A stretch of 64,000 nt of DNA, from the NCBI GenBank assembly GCA_947495295.1, contig CANLYJ010000002.1:372001-436000 (forward strand), in the 5' to 3' direction. The position numbers and the translations under genes are program-made. Positions within the stretch are counted from its first letter, which is position 1. Each line of letters starts with the position of its first letter. Below the pieces are notes generated by a model. That model saw only the letters and a program-made list of their open reading frames with translations. It was not told where the DNA came from and did not search any database. This DNA is from an uncultured Paracoccaceae bacterium. Lineage in GTDB: Bacteria > Pseudomonadota > Alphaproteobacteria > Rhodobacterales > Rhodobacteraceae. Below are positions 18,210 through 26,463 of the stretch, in pieces.

Positions 18210-18772
18210 TGCAGACACAAACGCTTGACGGTGGGTTCACCCAACCTGCCTTGCAGGCCGCCACGGCCTTTCGCAGCGTGATGGAGGCGATGGCACGCCC
18301 CGGCACGATCCGGACCATTACAGGTGCCGCACCCCCCGCGCCGGCGTCACCGGCAGCAGGGGCGGTTCTGCTGACATTATGCGATACCGAAACGCCGCTA
18401 TATCTGGCCGGTGCTTGCGATACGTCCGACATCCGCACATGGATCGCCTTTCATACAGGCGCGCCGCTGGTCGGGCCATCCGCCTGCCAGTTTGCTTTGG
18501 GCAGTTGGGCAGATCTGATGCCGCTTTCGGACTACCCGATCGGCACATCCGAATACCCTGACAGGTCCGCGACCCTGATCGTGGAAATGCCTGACCTCAA
18601 CCAATCAGGTGCCACGCTGACAGGGCCGGGGATCAAGGACACAGCAATGCTGTCACTGCCTGACGCAGCCGCGTTTCAGGCAAACGGGGCGCAGTACCCG
18701 CTTGGGCTCGACTTCATCTTTACCTGCGCGGACAGGCTCGCCGCGCTGCCCCGCTCAACGGAGGTGTGCTGA
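18209..18772 (+). CDS. phnH: C-P lyase subunit PhnH
   Basis: Core subunit of the C-P lyase complex, 187 residues, with a PLP-transferase-like fold lacking PLP. Family features include GGFTQPALQAATAFRSVMEAMARPG at the N-terminus, LTLCDTETPLYL, and GPGIKDTAMLSL before the C-terminal YPLGLDFIF. It overlaps phnG by one base and phnI by one base, so translation of phnG-H-I is coupled. No catalytic residues of its own are expected. Confidence 0.94.
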   Translation: MQTQTLDGGFTQPALQAATAFRSVMEAMARPGTIRTITGAAPPAPASPAAGAVLLTLCDTETPLYLAGACDTSDIRTWIAFHTGAPLVGPSACQFALGSWADLMPLSDYPIGTSEYPDRSATLIVEMPDLNQSGATLTGPGIKDTAMLSLPDAAAFQANGAQYPLGLDFIFTCADRLAALPRSTEVC

Positions 18773-19860
18773 TGTATGTAGCTGTCAAAGGGGGCGAACG
18801 GGCGATTGAAAACGCCCATGCCTGGCTGGCCGAGGAACGGCGGGGCGACGTGAATGTGCCCGAACTGTCGGTCGCGCAAATCCGCGAACAAATGGCGCTG
18901 GCCGTGAGCAGGGTGATGGCGGAAGGCTCGCTATTTGATCCCGACCTTGCCGCACTTGCGATCAAACAGGCGCGCGGTGACTTGATCGAGGCGATTTTCC
19001 TGATCCGGGCCTACCGGACCACCTTGCCACGTTTCGGGACGTCGGCGCCGATAGCGACCGACAGTATGGCCTGCGACCGCCGGATTTCAGCGACCTTCAA
19101 GGATGTGCCGGGCGGGCAGGTACTTGGGCCGACCTTCGATTACACACACCGGCTGTTAGATTTCAAACTTGCGGCTGACGGAGACGTCGCAGAAGCGCCG
19201 CAACGCGAAACCGATCAGGCTGATGTGCCACATGTGACCGATTTCCTGAACCGGGAAGGGCTGATCGAAGAAGCGCCGCATGACGACACAGCACCCCGCG
19301 ACCTGACCCGCGAACCGCTGGAAATGCCCGCCGACCGCCCCTTGCGGTTGCAAGCGCTGGCGCGGGCGGATGAGGGGTTCACCCTCTCGCTCGCCTATTC
19401 GACACAACGCGGCTATGCGCGCAACCACGCCTTTGTTGGGGAATTGCGAATTGGGACCGTGGATGTGGAAATGGACATCCCCGAATTGGGCTTTGCGATT
19501 GATATCGGTGAAATCACCATTACGGAATGCGAAAGCGTGAACCAATTCACCGGCTCCAAAACCGAACCGCCGCAATTCACCCGCGGCTATGGGCTGGTCT
19601 TTGGCCAGACAGAGCGCAAGGCGATTTCCATGGCACTGGTAGACCGGGCGATGCGGTGGGAAGAGCTGGGCGAAGACAATCTCGGCGCGCCGGTACAGGA
19701 CACAGAATTCGTGCTGTATCATTCTGACAACATTAAGGCCACTGGATTCCTCGAACATATCAAATTACCACACTATGTCGATTTTCAGTCAGAGCTGGAA
19801 CTGGTCCGCCAGTTGCGCCGCGAAGCGGGTGCAGCAGACATGCAGGAGGCCGCAGAATGA
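18772..19860 (+). CDS. phnI: C-P lyase subunit PhnI (nucleosidase)
   Basis: Central subunit, 362 residues. PhnI removes adenine from ATP so that the phosphonate can be attached to ribose. The sequence opens MYVAVKGGERAIENAHAWLA, the strong family signature, and contains RRISATFKDVPGGQVLGPTFDYTHRLLDF, AYSTQRGYARNHAFVGELRIG and GFLEHIKLPHYVDFQ. The start at 18772 has GGAGGTG at good spacing. It overlaps phnH by one base and phnJ by four (ATGA). Confidence 0.96.
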   Translation: MYVAVKGGERAIENAHAWLAEERRGDVNVPELSVAQIREQMALAVSRVMAEGSLFDPDLAALAIKQARGDLIEAIFLIRAYRTTLPRFGTSAPIATDSMACDRRISATFKDVPGGQVLGPTFDYTHRLLDFKLAADGDVAEAPQRETDQADVPHVTDFLNREGLIEEAPHDDTAPRDLTREPLEMPADRPLRLQALARADEGFTLSLAYSTQRGYARNHAFVGELRIGTVDVEMDIPELGFAIDIGEITITECESVNQFTGSKTEPPQFTRGYGLVFGQTERKAISMALVDRAMRWEELGEDNLGAPVQDTEFVLYHSDNIKATGFLEHIKLPHYVDFQSELELVRQLRREAGAADMQEAAE

Positions 19861-20708
19861 CCGATTACAACTTTGCCTATCTGGATGAGCAGACCAAGCG
19901 GATGATCCGGCGCGCGATCCTCAAGGGGTTGGCGGTGCCGGGGTATCAGGTGCCCTTTGCCAGCCGGGAAATGCCGATGCCCTATGGCTGGGGCACTGGC
20001 GGTGTACAGGTTTCGGCGGCGGTAATGACGACTGACGATCAGTTCAAGGTCATCGATCAGGGCGCGGATGATACGACCAACGCAGTATCCATCCGCAGCT
20101 TTTTCGAACGCACCGCAGGCGTCGCCACCACAACCCAAACGGCAGAGGCGACAGTGATCCAGACCCGCCACCGCATTCCCGAACAGGACCTGACCGAAGA
20201 CCAGATCCTCGTCTATCAGGTGCCGATCCCGGAACCGCTGCGCTTTCTGGAACCGCGTGAAAGCGAGACCCGCAAGATGCACAGTCTTGAGGAATACGGG
20301 CTGATGCATGTGAAACTATACGAGGATATCAGCCGCCACGGCCACATCGCCACCTCCTACGCCTATCCGGTGAAGGTTGAAGGGCGCTATGTGATGGACC
20401 CATCGCCAATCCCGAAATTCGATAATCCCAAGCTCAGCGATTGTCCCGCAATCCAACTGTTTGGTGCGGGCCGGGAACAGCGGATCTATGCACTGCCGCC
20501 CTACACACAGGTTGTCAGCCTTGATTTTGAGGATCACCCGTTTGTGGCGTCAAAAGCCGATCACCCTTGCGGGCTTTGCGGGGTCGAGGACAGCTATCTG
20601 GACGAGGTGATCATCGACGATGCGGGGGGGCGGATGTTTGTTTGTTCCGACACGGATTACTGCACCGCGCGACAGGCGGATGGGTTCAAAGGAAAGGATG
20701 CGGCATGA
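19857..20708 (+). CDS. phnJ: C-P lyase, radical SAM subunit PhnJ
   Basis: The catalytic subunit: a radical SAM enzyme that splits the C-P bond of ribose-1-phosphonate 5-phosphate, releasing alkane and 5-phosphoribosyl 1,2-cyclic phosphate. It has 283 residues. Near the C-terminus four Cys follow the unusual PhnJ spacing C-x2-C-x21-C-x5-C (C238, C241, C263, C269), equal to E. coli C241, C244, C266 (cluster ligands) and C272 (thiyl radical). GWGTGGVQV and PEPLRFLEPRESETRKMH are also typical. All key residues are present, so it should be active. Overlaps phnI and phnK by four bases. Confidence 0.97.
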   Translation: MTDYNFAYLDEQTKRMIRRAILKGLAVPGYQVPFASREMPMPYGWGTGGVQVSAAVMTTDDQFKVIDQGADDTTNAVSIRSFFERTAGVATTTQTAEATVIQTRHRIPEQDLTEDQILVYQVPIPEPLRFLEPRESETRKMHSLEEYGLMHVKLYEDISRHGHIATSYAYPVKVEGRYVMDPSPIPKFDNPKLSDCPAIQLFGAGREQRIYALPPYTQVVSLDFEDHPFVASKADHPCGLCGVEDSYLDEVIIDDAGGRMFVCSDTDYCTARQADGFKGKDAA

Positions 20709-21481
20709 CTGATACTGCCTTGTTATCGGTGCGTGGCGTGACGAAACGCTATGGTGCGCATATCGGCTGCGCGGACGTGTCCTTTGATCTTTATCCCGGT
20801 GAGGTGATGGGGATCGTGGGCGAATCCGGGTCCGGGAAATCGACCTTGCTGAACTGCATGGCGGGGCATCTGGCACCCGATGCGGGGCAGGTCGTGTTTG
20901 ACACCGCCGTCGATGGGCCATGCGACACATTGCAAATGTCGGAACCCGAACGGCGCATGTTATCGCGCACTGATTGGGCCTTTGTGCATCAACATGCCCG
21001 CGACGGGCTGCGCATGGGGGTCAGCGCGGGGGGCAATGTCGGCGAACGGCTCATGGCTGTGGGTGCGCGGCATTACGGTGATATCCGGGGCAGCGCGATT
21101 GACTGGCTGGGCCGGGTCGAGATTGATGAAACCCGGGTCGATGACAGGCCCACGACCTTTTCCGGCGGAATGCAGCAGCGGCTGCAAATCGCGCGCAATC
21201 TGGTCACGGGTCCGCGTCTGGTATTCATGGATGAACCCACTGGCGGGCTGGATGTCAGCGTGCAGGCGCGGCTCTTGGATATGATCCGGTCGCTGGTGCG
21301 TGATATGGGCCTGTCGGCAATTATCGTGACCCATGATCTGGCTGTTGTGCGGCTGCTGGCCGACCGGTTGATGGTGATGAAATCGGGCCATGTGGTCGAG
21401 GCGGGACTGACCGACCAGGTCCTTGATGACCCGCAACATGCCTATACCCAGCTGCTTGTCAGCTCGATCCTGCAAGTATGA
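20705..21481 (+). CDS. phnK: C-P lyase ABC protein PhnK
   Basis: ABC-type ATPase that binds the PhnGHIJ complex near PhnJ; it is not a transporter subunit. It has 258 residues with Walker A GESGSGKST (39-47), a signature region FSGGMQQRLQIARNL, Walker B VFMDEPTGGLD and switch His in IVTHDLAVVR. Insertions around residues 75-105 (LSRTDWAFVHQHARDGLRM) are typical of PhnK. The ATGA overlap with phnJ sets the start at 20705. Confidence 0.95.
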   Translation: MTDTALLSVRGVTKRYGAHIGCADVSFDLYPGEVMGIVGESGSGKSTLLNCMAGHLAPDAGQVVFDTAVDGPCDTLQMSEPERRMLSRTDWAFVHQHARDGLRMGVSAGGNVGERLMAVGARHYGDIRGSAIDWLGRVEIDETRVDDRPTTFSGGMQQRLQIARNLVTGPRLVFMDEPTGGLDVSVQARLLDMIRSLVRDMGLSAIIVTHDLAVVRLLADRLMVMKSGHVVEAGLTDQVLDDPQHAYTQLLVSSILQV

Positions 21482-21490
21482 GGACCTGTA

Positions 21491-22174
21491 ATGTTTGATC
21501 TGAAAGATGTGTCAAAAACCTTTACGCTGCATAATCAGGGGGCGGCGGTGATCGAGGTGTTGTCCGGGGCGAATATGACAGTGACCGCCGGCGAATGCGT
21601 GGCCCTGACCGGGGCGTCAGGGTCGGGCAAATCGACGCTGATGCGGATGCTTTACGGAAACTACCGGGCGCAAGGTGGTGTCGTATCCGTCGCTGGTGTG
21701 GACCTTGTGCAGGCCGCCCCGCGCGAGATTATCCGCCTGCGCCGCGAGGTGCTGGGCTATGTCAGCCAGTTTCTGCGCGTCGTGCCACGGGTGCCAACAC
21801 TGGACGTGGTGGCAGAGCCGCTTTTGGCGCTTGGTGTCCCGGCAGCGCATGCGCGGGATCAGGCCGCCACCCTTCTGGCGCGGCTGAACATTCCCAAAAC
21901 CCTTTGGGATTTGTCGCCAACGACCTTTTCGGGTGGTGAACAACAACGGGTGAACATCGCACGCGGGTTCATTCACCCGTTCCCGGCGTTGCTGCTGGAT
22001 GAACCCACCGCCAGCCTGGATGCAACAAACCGGAATGTGGTGCTGGAATTGATCGCGGATGCCAAGGCACGCGGCACCGCCATCATCGGAATTTTCCATG
22101 ACGAGGCGGCACGCGATCAGGTCTGTGATCGCCAGATTGACGTAACCGGGTTTTCGCCGGGCTGTGCGGCATGA
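21491..22174 (+). CDS. phnL: C-P lyase ABC protein PhnL
   Basis: Second ABC-type ATPase of the C-P lyase complex, 227 residues; it acts with PhnGHI in forming the phosphoribosyl-phosphonate. Walker A GASGSGKST (41-49), signature FSGGEQQRVNIARGF, Walker B LLLDEPTASLD, and an early Q-loop YVSQFLRVVPRVP that is typical of PhnL. It lies 9 bases after phnK and overlaps phnN by four bases. Confidence 0.95.
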   Translation: MFDLKDVSKTFTLHNQGAAVIEVLSGANMTVTAGECVALTGASGSGKSTLMRMLYGNYRAQGGVVSVAGVDLVQAAPREIIRLRREVLGYVSQFLRVVPRVPTLDVVAEPLLALGVPAAHARDQAATLLARLNIPKTLWDLSPTTFSGGEQQRVNIARGFIHPFPALLLDEPTASLDATNRNVVLELIADAKARGTAIIGIFHDEAARDQVCDRQIDVTGFSPGCAA

Positions 22175-22713
22175 CCGGCCGTTTGATCGCCGTGGTCGGC
22201 CCGTCCGGGGTCGGCAAAGATAGCGTCATGGCGGGCATTGTGGCCGCTGATCCGACAATTTCACTGGTACGCCGGGCAATCACCCGCGCACCTGATCTGG
22301 GTGGAGAGGATTATGACGCCTTAACCCCCGATACTTTTGGCAAAGCCGCGCAGGCGGGACGGTTTTGCGTGCATTGGGGCGCGCATGGCATGTTTTATGG
22401 CATCCCGCAGCGGGTTTTGAACGACGTCGCCAATGGCAAACAATGTCTCGCCAATTTTTCGCGCACGGCGCTGTCCCGGGCGGCGGATGTATTCCCCGCC
22501 GTGACCGTCCTGAACATCACAGCCGGGCCCGCAACACTGGCCCGGCGACTGCATGCGCGGGACCGTGAAACACCCAAGGAAATCGCAAAGCGCCTGGCGC
22601 AGGCGGCCAAACCGCTGCCCGCCGGGATGGATGTCGTGACGGTCAGCAATGACGGCCCGCTTGCCGAAACGGTGGCTGCCGCCATTGCAGCGCTTCACCC
22701 GGTGAGGGCGTAG
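22171..22713 (+). CDS. phnN: Ribose 1,5-bisphosphate phosphokinase PhnN
   Basis: Phosphorylates ribose 1,5-bisphosphate to PRPP, the last step that returns the ribose from C-P lyase to metabolism. It has 180 residues with a guanylate-kinase-like fold: P-loop GPSGVGKDS (10-18), RRAITRAPDLGGEDYDALT for nucleotide/substrate binding, and the lid segment RRLHARDRETPKEIAKRL. The start overlaps phnL (ATGA). Its 3' end overlaps the reversed DUF1045 gene by 19 bases. Confidence 0.93.
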   Translation: MTGRLIAVVGPSGVGKDSVMAGIVAADPTISLVRRAITRAPDLGGEDYDALTPDTFGKAAQAGRFCVHWGAHGMFYGIPQRVLNDVANGKQCLANFSRTALSRAADVFPAVTVLNITAGPATLARRLHARDRETPKEIAKRLAQAAKPLPAGMDVVTVSNDGPLAETVAAAIAALHPVRA

Positions 22714-23366
22714 CGTTGGATCAGCTCAAACCGTCCATCGGTACGTTCGCCGACCAAAGCAATCGACGCAATCTCAAACGGGACGGGCAAGGTGGGCAGA
22801 TGTACCACTGCGATTTGTTGCCATGCGCCGATGCGGTCGGCCTCCAGTGCGCCGGTCAATGTCAGGTGAAACCGGAATTCATCCAGCACATAAGGGTATC
22901 CCCAATCCCGCAAATGCCGATCCTGCGCCGGGGTCAACCCAGCCTGCCTGCGGCGGGCGAGTTCGGCATCGGTCGGGGGGGCACGAAAGTCATCCAGTTG
23001 CGTCACGCAAGCCGCCGCCACCCGGGCCAGATCTGCCATATCGCCGGTCGGGGTCAGCGCCAGAAACTTACCCAAGCCGCGCAACTGCAACCCATCGCAT
23101 GTCGCAGGCGCAGTGCGGCGGGCCAGATTGGCGACCGCAGCATCCAACGCCTGCGCGTCATACCCGGGCTTCAGCCGAAACGGTGGCTTCAACGTGCCAT
23201 GAAACCCGTATTTGCGCGGTGTCATCGTCACGTCATCAAGACCGTCGATAGCAAACTGATCTGCGGCTGCGCCCGCAATCACATCCCACCCCAGCCAACG
23301 GGCCCCGAAACCCGCCAGATCACCAACAGGCGGGACATAATAAATTGCAAAGCGAGTATATGACAT
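22695..23366 (-). CDS. DUF1045 protein of phn loci, 2H-phosphoesterase-like
   Basis: A 223-residue protein of the family found only with C-P lyase genes (TIGR03223). Two His-x-Thr motifs are present, HGTL at 56-59 and HLTL at 167-170, about 110 residues apart, as in 2H phosphoesterases that open cyclic phosphates. No phnP, the usual metal-dependent cyclic ribose phosphodiesterase, is in the locus, so this protein may open 5-phosphoribosyl 1,2-cyclic phosphate instead (inference). GGAGAG precedes the start at 23366. The gene is reversed within the operon, overlapping phnN at its 3' end. Confidence 0.88.
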   Translation of the reverse strand: MSYTRFAIYYVPPVGDLAGFGARWLGWDVIAGAAADQFAIDGLDDVTMTPRKYGFHGTLKPPFRLKPGYDAQALDAAVANLARRTAPATCDGLQLRGLGKFLALTPTGDMADLARVAAACVTQLDDFRAPPTDAELARRRQAGLTPAQDRHLRDWGYPYVLDEFRFHLTLTGALEADRIGAWQQIAVVHLPTLPVPFEIASIALVGERTDGRFELIQRYALTG

Positions 23367-23415
23367 GAACTCTCCGTTTGTTCCCGCCGCTGTGACAGCT
23401 GTTGATGACAGTCTT

Positions 23416-24558
23416 ATGTCAGGCACGCTGTGTCTTTCCAACGCGCAGCTGGTCCTGCCGGATCATGTCATGACGGGCCGCATCACAATTGTGGATGGGG
23501 TGATTGCCGACATTGCCGAAGGCGATGACGTGCCCGCCGGGTCCACTGATTGTCAGGGCGATTTCGTCATTCCCGGCCTGATCGAACTGCACACCGATAA
23601 TCTGGAACGGCATATCGAACCCCGGCCAGAGGTGGACTGGCCCCATCTGCCCGCATTGATCGCCCATGATGCCGAACTGGCATCCACCGGGATCACCACC
23701 GTGTTTGATGCCTTGCGGGTGGGATCAATCCACAACAGCAAGGCCCGCTACAACGCATATGCGCGTGGTCTGGCGGATGAATTGCTGGCGGCACGCGCGT
23801 CCGGTTTTTTCAAGATCAGCCATTTCCTGCATCTGCGGGCCGAGGTCTGTTCCGAAACCCTGCTGGAGGAAATGGCCGGGTTCGGCCCGGATGACCGGGT
23901 CGGGATCGTCAGCCTGATGGATCACACGCCCGGTCAGCGGCAATTCCGCGATCTGTCATTGCTCAAGACCTATGTCGGGAAAAAGCGTGGCCTGAATGAT
24001 GCTGAGTTCGAGGCGCATGTTGCCAATCTCCTGCGCCTGCAAAAGACATATGGCGCCAAACATGAAATCGGCGCAGTGGCAGAGGCGAAACGCTACGGCG
24101 CAGCACTGGCAAGCCACGACGACACGACGGCGGCGCATGTGGCGACGTCACATGCCAATGGGGTCAGCTTTGCGGAGTTTCCAACAACGCTGGAGGCCGC
24201 ACAAGCCTGCCGCGCGGCCGGGATCATGGTGATGATGGGGGCACCCAACATTGTGCGGGGCGGATCGCATTCGGGCAATGTCTCGGCCGGTGAACTGGCC
24301 AAAGAGGGGCTGCTGGATATGATCTCATCCGATTATGTGCCTTCCGCACTGCTCTTGTCAGCCTTTCAACTGGCACGTTTATGGAATGACGTACCACGCG
24401 CGATCAGGTGCGTCACCGCGGCGCCGGCCCAAGCTGCCGGGCTGCAAGACCGGGGAACGCTTGAAATCGGCTTGCGCGGCGATGTGGTGCGGCTGGCACA
24501 GCTTGGCGAAACGGTTGTCACCAGAGGTGTCTGGAGCAAGGGCGCGCGGGTCAGCTAA
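23416..24558 (+). CDS. phnM: alpha-D-ribose 1-methylphosphonate 5-triphosphate diphosphatase
   Basis: Amidohydrolase-superfamily enzyme that removes pyrophosphate from the triphosphate intermediate before C-P cleavage. It has 380 residues; DFVIPGLIELHTDNLERH carries the first metal ligands, followed by HFLHLRAEVCSE, DHTPGQRQF, ASHDDTTAAHV and SSDYVP, all at expected positions. The start MSGTLCLSNAQLVL at 23416 aligns with the usual PhnM N-terminus; an upstream in-frame ATG at 23365 would add 17 residues and overlap the divergent DUF1045 start. The gap to the divergent gene is only 49 bp. Confidence 0.95.
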   Translation: MSGTLCLSNAQLVLPDHVMTGRITIVDGVIADIAEGDDVPAGSTDCQGDFVIPGLIELHTDNLERHIEPRPEVDWPHLPALIAHDAELASTGITTVFDALRVGSIHNSKARYNAYARGLADELLAARASGFFKISHFLHLRAEVCSETLLEEMAGFGPDDRVGIVSLMDHTPGQRQFRDLSLLKTYVGKKRGLNDAEFEAHVANLLRLQKTYGAKHEIGAVAEAKRYGAALASHDDTTAAHVATSHANGVSFAEFPTTLEAAQACRAAGIMVMMGAPNIVRGGSHSGNVSAGELAKEGLLDMISSDYVPSALLLSAFQLARLWNDVPRAIRCVTAAPAQAAGLQDRGTLEIGLRGDVVRLAQLGETVVTRGVWSKGARVS

Positions 24559-24745
24559 CTGCGGGCCTCCGCCGTTGCCGAGAATAAAGGGCCGCTTTGA
24601 GCCCATCTTTACCGAATGCTGCGCTTTACACTAATGACTGCAACGGCAACGCAACCCTGCCGTTCGAGTTAGGCAGACGGGAAAGCAATTGTCTGGTCAA
24701 AGGTTTGCAGTTGCGTCTTTGAGATGGAGCGGTAAGCATGCTCAC

Positions 24746-25171
24746 ATGACAAAAACATACACAGGAAAATGCCTTTGCGGTGCGATCACCTACACTGTCA
24801 CTGGGTCGCCCATCGTTGTCGCCCAATGCCATTGTGAAGAGTGTCGCCGACTAAGCGGAACAGGCCACACCGTGGGTGCGATGTTCGCCTCCGAAGCGGT
24901 CGCTGTGAGTGGAGAATTGAGTGAATTCAGCTACTCATCTGACAAGGGATCTCAGGTTACCAAGGTATTTTGCGCAAACTGTGGTAGTCCAATTTATGGC
25001 AAGAACACGCGATTGCCGGAACATCTAACATTGTCTCTTGGCACCATTGATGATGCGAGCGGTCTCAATATTGAGGTCGTCATTTATGAGCGCGATAAAC
25101 CTCATTGGGATCGGCTTGGGGAGGAAGTTGTTTCCTTCGCGACACAGCCAGATTGGAAACCCGAAGGCTGA
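24746..25171 (+). CDS. GFA/CENP-V family zinc protein
   Basis: A 141-residue protein with the Cys pattern of glutathione-dependent formaldehyde-activating enzyme-like proteins: CLC (C9, C11), CHCEEC (C28, C30, C33) and FCANC (C76, C79), binding one or two zinc ions. True formaldehyde activity is not proven for most members. The gene is visibly poorer in GC than its neighbours, and both flanks (24560-24745 and 25172-25328) share this and hold no other credible gene, so the segment may be a late arrival. It separates the phn locus from rpsU. Confidence 0.82.
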   Translation: MTKTYTGKCLCGAITYTVTGSPIVVAQCHCEECRRLSGTGHTVGAMFASEAVAVSGELSEFSYSSDKGSQVTKVFCANCGSPIYGKNTRLPEHLTLSLGTIDDASGLNIEVVIYERDKPHWDRLGEEVVSFATQPDWKPEG

Positions 25172-25329
25172 ACGACACCATGTAAAAGGCTCCGTCCGCG
25201 AACCGATTTTTGCGGCCATTGCCTTACCGTGAGTCAACGGCAGTTCCGTCCGCAGAGCGGACGATCCCTTTTCCGTACACGGATCAACTTGCCAGCGATA
25301 ACGTTGTGCAAACTCCAAACACTGCATAG

Positions 25330-25362
25330 AAAAACCCCCGCCTGATTACTCAGTCGGGGGTT
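25330..25362 (-). terminator. Terminator of rpsU
   Basis: On the minus strand, AACCCCCGACTGAG is followed by a short loop and a GGCGGGGGTTTTTC arm, a GC-rich stem with a run of five T. It lies about 28 bases beyond the rpsU stop. Confidence 0.8.
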
Positions 25363-25389
25363 CCTTGATCGTCACGTCGAACGGTTGCT

Positions 25390-25596
25390 TTACAGCAAAC
25401 CTTCGCGCTGGAGCTTCTTGCGCGCCAGCTTACGCTGACGGCGGATTGCTTCTGCTTTCTCGCGCGCTTTACGCACGGAGGGCTTTTCGAAATGCTGCTT
25501 GAGCTTCATTTCACGAAAAACACCTTCACGCTGAAGTTTCTTCTTCAGAGCACGCAACGCCTGATCGACGTTGTTATCACGAACACTAACCTGCAT
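25390..25596 (-). CDS. rpsU: 30S ribosomal protein S21
   Basis: Small-subunit protein of 68 residues that sits near the 16S 3' end. It opens [20 protein letters not shown] and ends with an Arg/Lys-rich helix ([15 protein letters not shown]), typical for alphaproteobacterial S21. It is divergent from the COQ9 gene, a pairing conserved in this group. A small hairpin lies flush against its start codon (25597-25610), and a strong terminator follows. Confidence 0.97.
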   Translation of the reverse strand: MQVSVRDNNVDQALRALKKKLQREGVFREMKLKQHFEKPSVRKAREKAEAIRRQRKLARKKLQREGLL

Positions 25597-25610
25597 GTGG
25601 TTTACACCAC
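25597..25610 (-). promoter_or_regulatory. GUAA-tetraloop hairpin at the rpsU start
   Basis: On the rpsU mRNA, GUGGU-GUAA-ACCAC forms a 5-bp stem capped by a GNRA-type loop, ending immediately before AUG. The left arm overlaps the Shine-Dalgarno-like AAAGGUGG. It could mask the ribosome site or bind a protein. Prediction from sequence only. Confidence 0.4.
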
Positions 25611-25702
25611 CTTTCTAAGTTGGATTTGCAAAAATTGCAGGAAATGGGCACATAGCAAGGGCGTACTAGTTTGTCTAGTGCCCGGAGCGAGGAGTAAGAC
25701 CG

Positions 25703-26401
25703 ATGATCAATACCCCGATCGACCCAGCCAAAGACAAACTGATCGATGCCATCCTGCCGCATGTCGCCTTTGACGGCTGGGCGCCAAGCGCGTTCAACGC
25801 GGCGGTGGCTGAGGTCGGGATTGACCCGGCCCATGCCAAAACCCTGTGCCCGCGCGGGGCGGCTGACCTTGCCGTGGCTTACCACCAGCGGGGCGATGCG
25901 GCGATGGTCGCCGCCCTGAAAGATGCCGATCTGTCCGATATGCGGTTTCGCGACAAGGTCGCCCATGCGATCCGGCTGCGCATCCGTGCCGTGGATGACA
26001 AAGAAGCCGTGCGCCGGGGGACCGCGCTTTTCGCGCTGCCGCATATGGCCGGGGACGGGGCCAAGCTGATCTGGGGGACGGCAGATGCGATCTGGACAGC
26101 GCTGGGCGACACATCGCGCGATGTGAACTGGTATACAAAACGGGTCACGCTTGCAGGTGTCTATGCCTCGGTCGTGCTCTATTGGCTGGGCGACGACAGC
26201 CTTGATGCGCAGGCGACCGACGCCTTTATCGACCGGCGGATCGATGACGTGATGCAGTTTGAAAAATTCAAGGCGCAGGTGAAAGCCAACCCGTTGTTGA
26301 AACCCGTGACCGGGCCATTGGCGCGGATGATGTCAGGGATTGCGGCACCGGCCAAGGTCCCGGATATCGATCTGCCGGGGATCTGGCGCGACCAGCAGTA
26401 A
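25703..26401 (+). CDS. Ubiquinone biosynthesis protein COQ9
   Basis: Lipid-binding accessory protein of ubiquinone synthesis, 232 residues, with a TetR-like helical fold. The family (TIGR02396) is often described as divergently transcribed from rpsU, exactly the arrangement here. Key segments: DGWAPSAFNAAVAEVGID at the N-terminus, RVTLAGVYASVVLYWLGDDS in the lipid-binding helix, and FIDRRIDDVMQFEKFK near the end. GAGGAG precedes the ATG. The quinone oxidoreductase downstream lies 62 bases away. Confidence 0.92.
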   Translation: MINTPIDPAKDKLIDAILPHVAFDGWAPSAFNAAVAEVGIDPAHAKTLCPRGAADLAVAYHQRGDAAMVAALKDADLSDMRFRDKVAHAIRLRIRAVDDKEAVRRGTALFALPHMAGDGAKLIWGTADAIWTALGDTSRDVNWYTKRVTLAGVYASVVLYWLGDDSLDAQATDAFIDRRIDDVMQFEKFKAQVKANPLLKPVTGPLARMMSGIAAPAKVPDIDLPGIWRDQQ

Positions 26402-26463
26402 CGCGCTGTTCAATGGACCCGGCTTTGCGCATATTCTGACGATGACGCAAATGGGGTGCCGCA

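Noticed and set aside
25025..25327. A 100-codon minus-strand frame downstream of the GFA gene
   Set aside because: Half of it is antisense to the GFA gene and the rest is low-GC non-coding sequence; no domain or conserved ending is visible.
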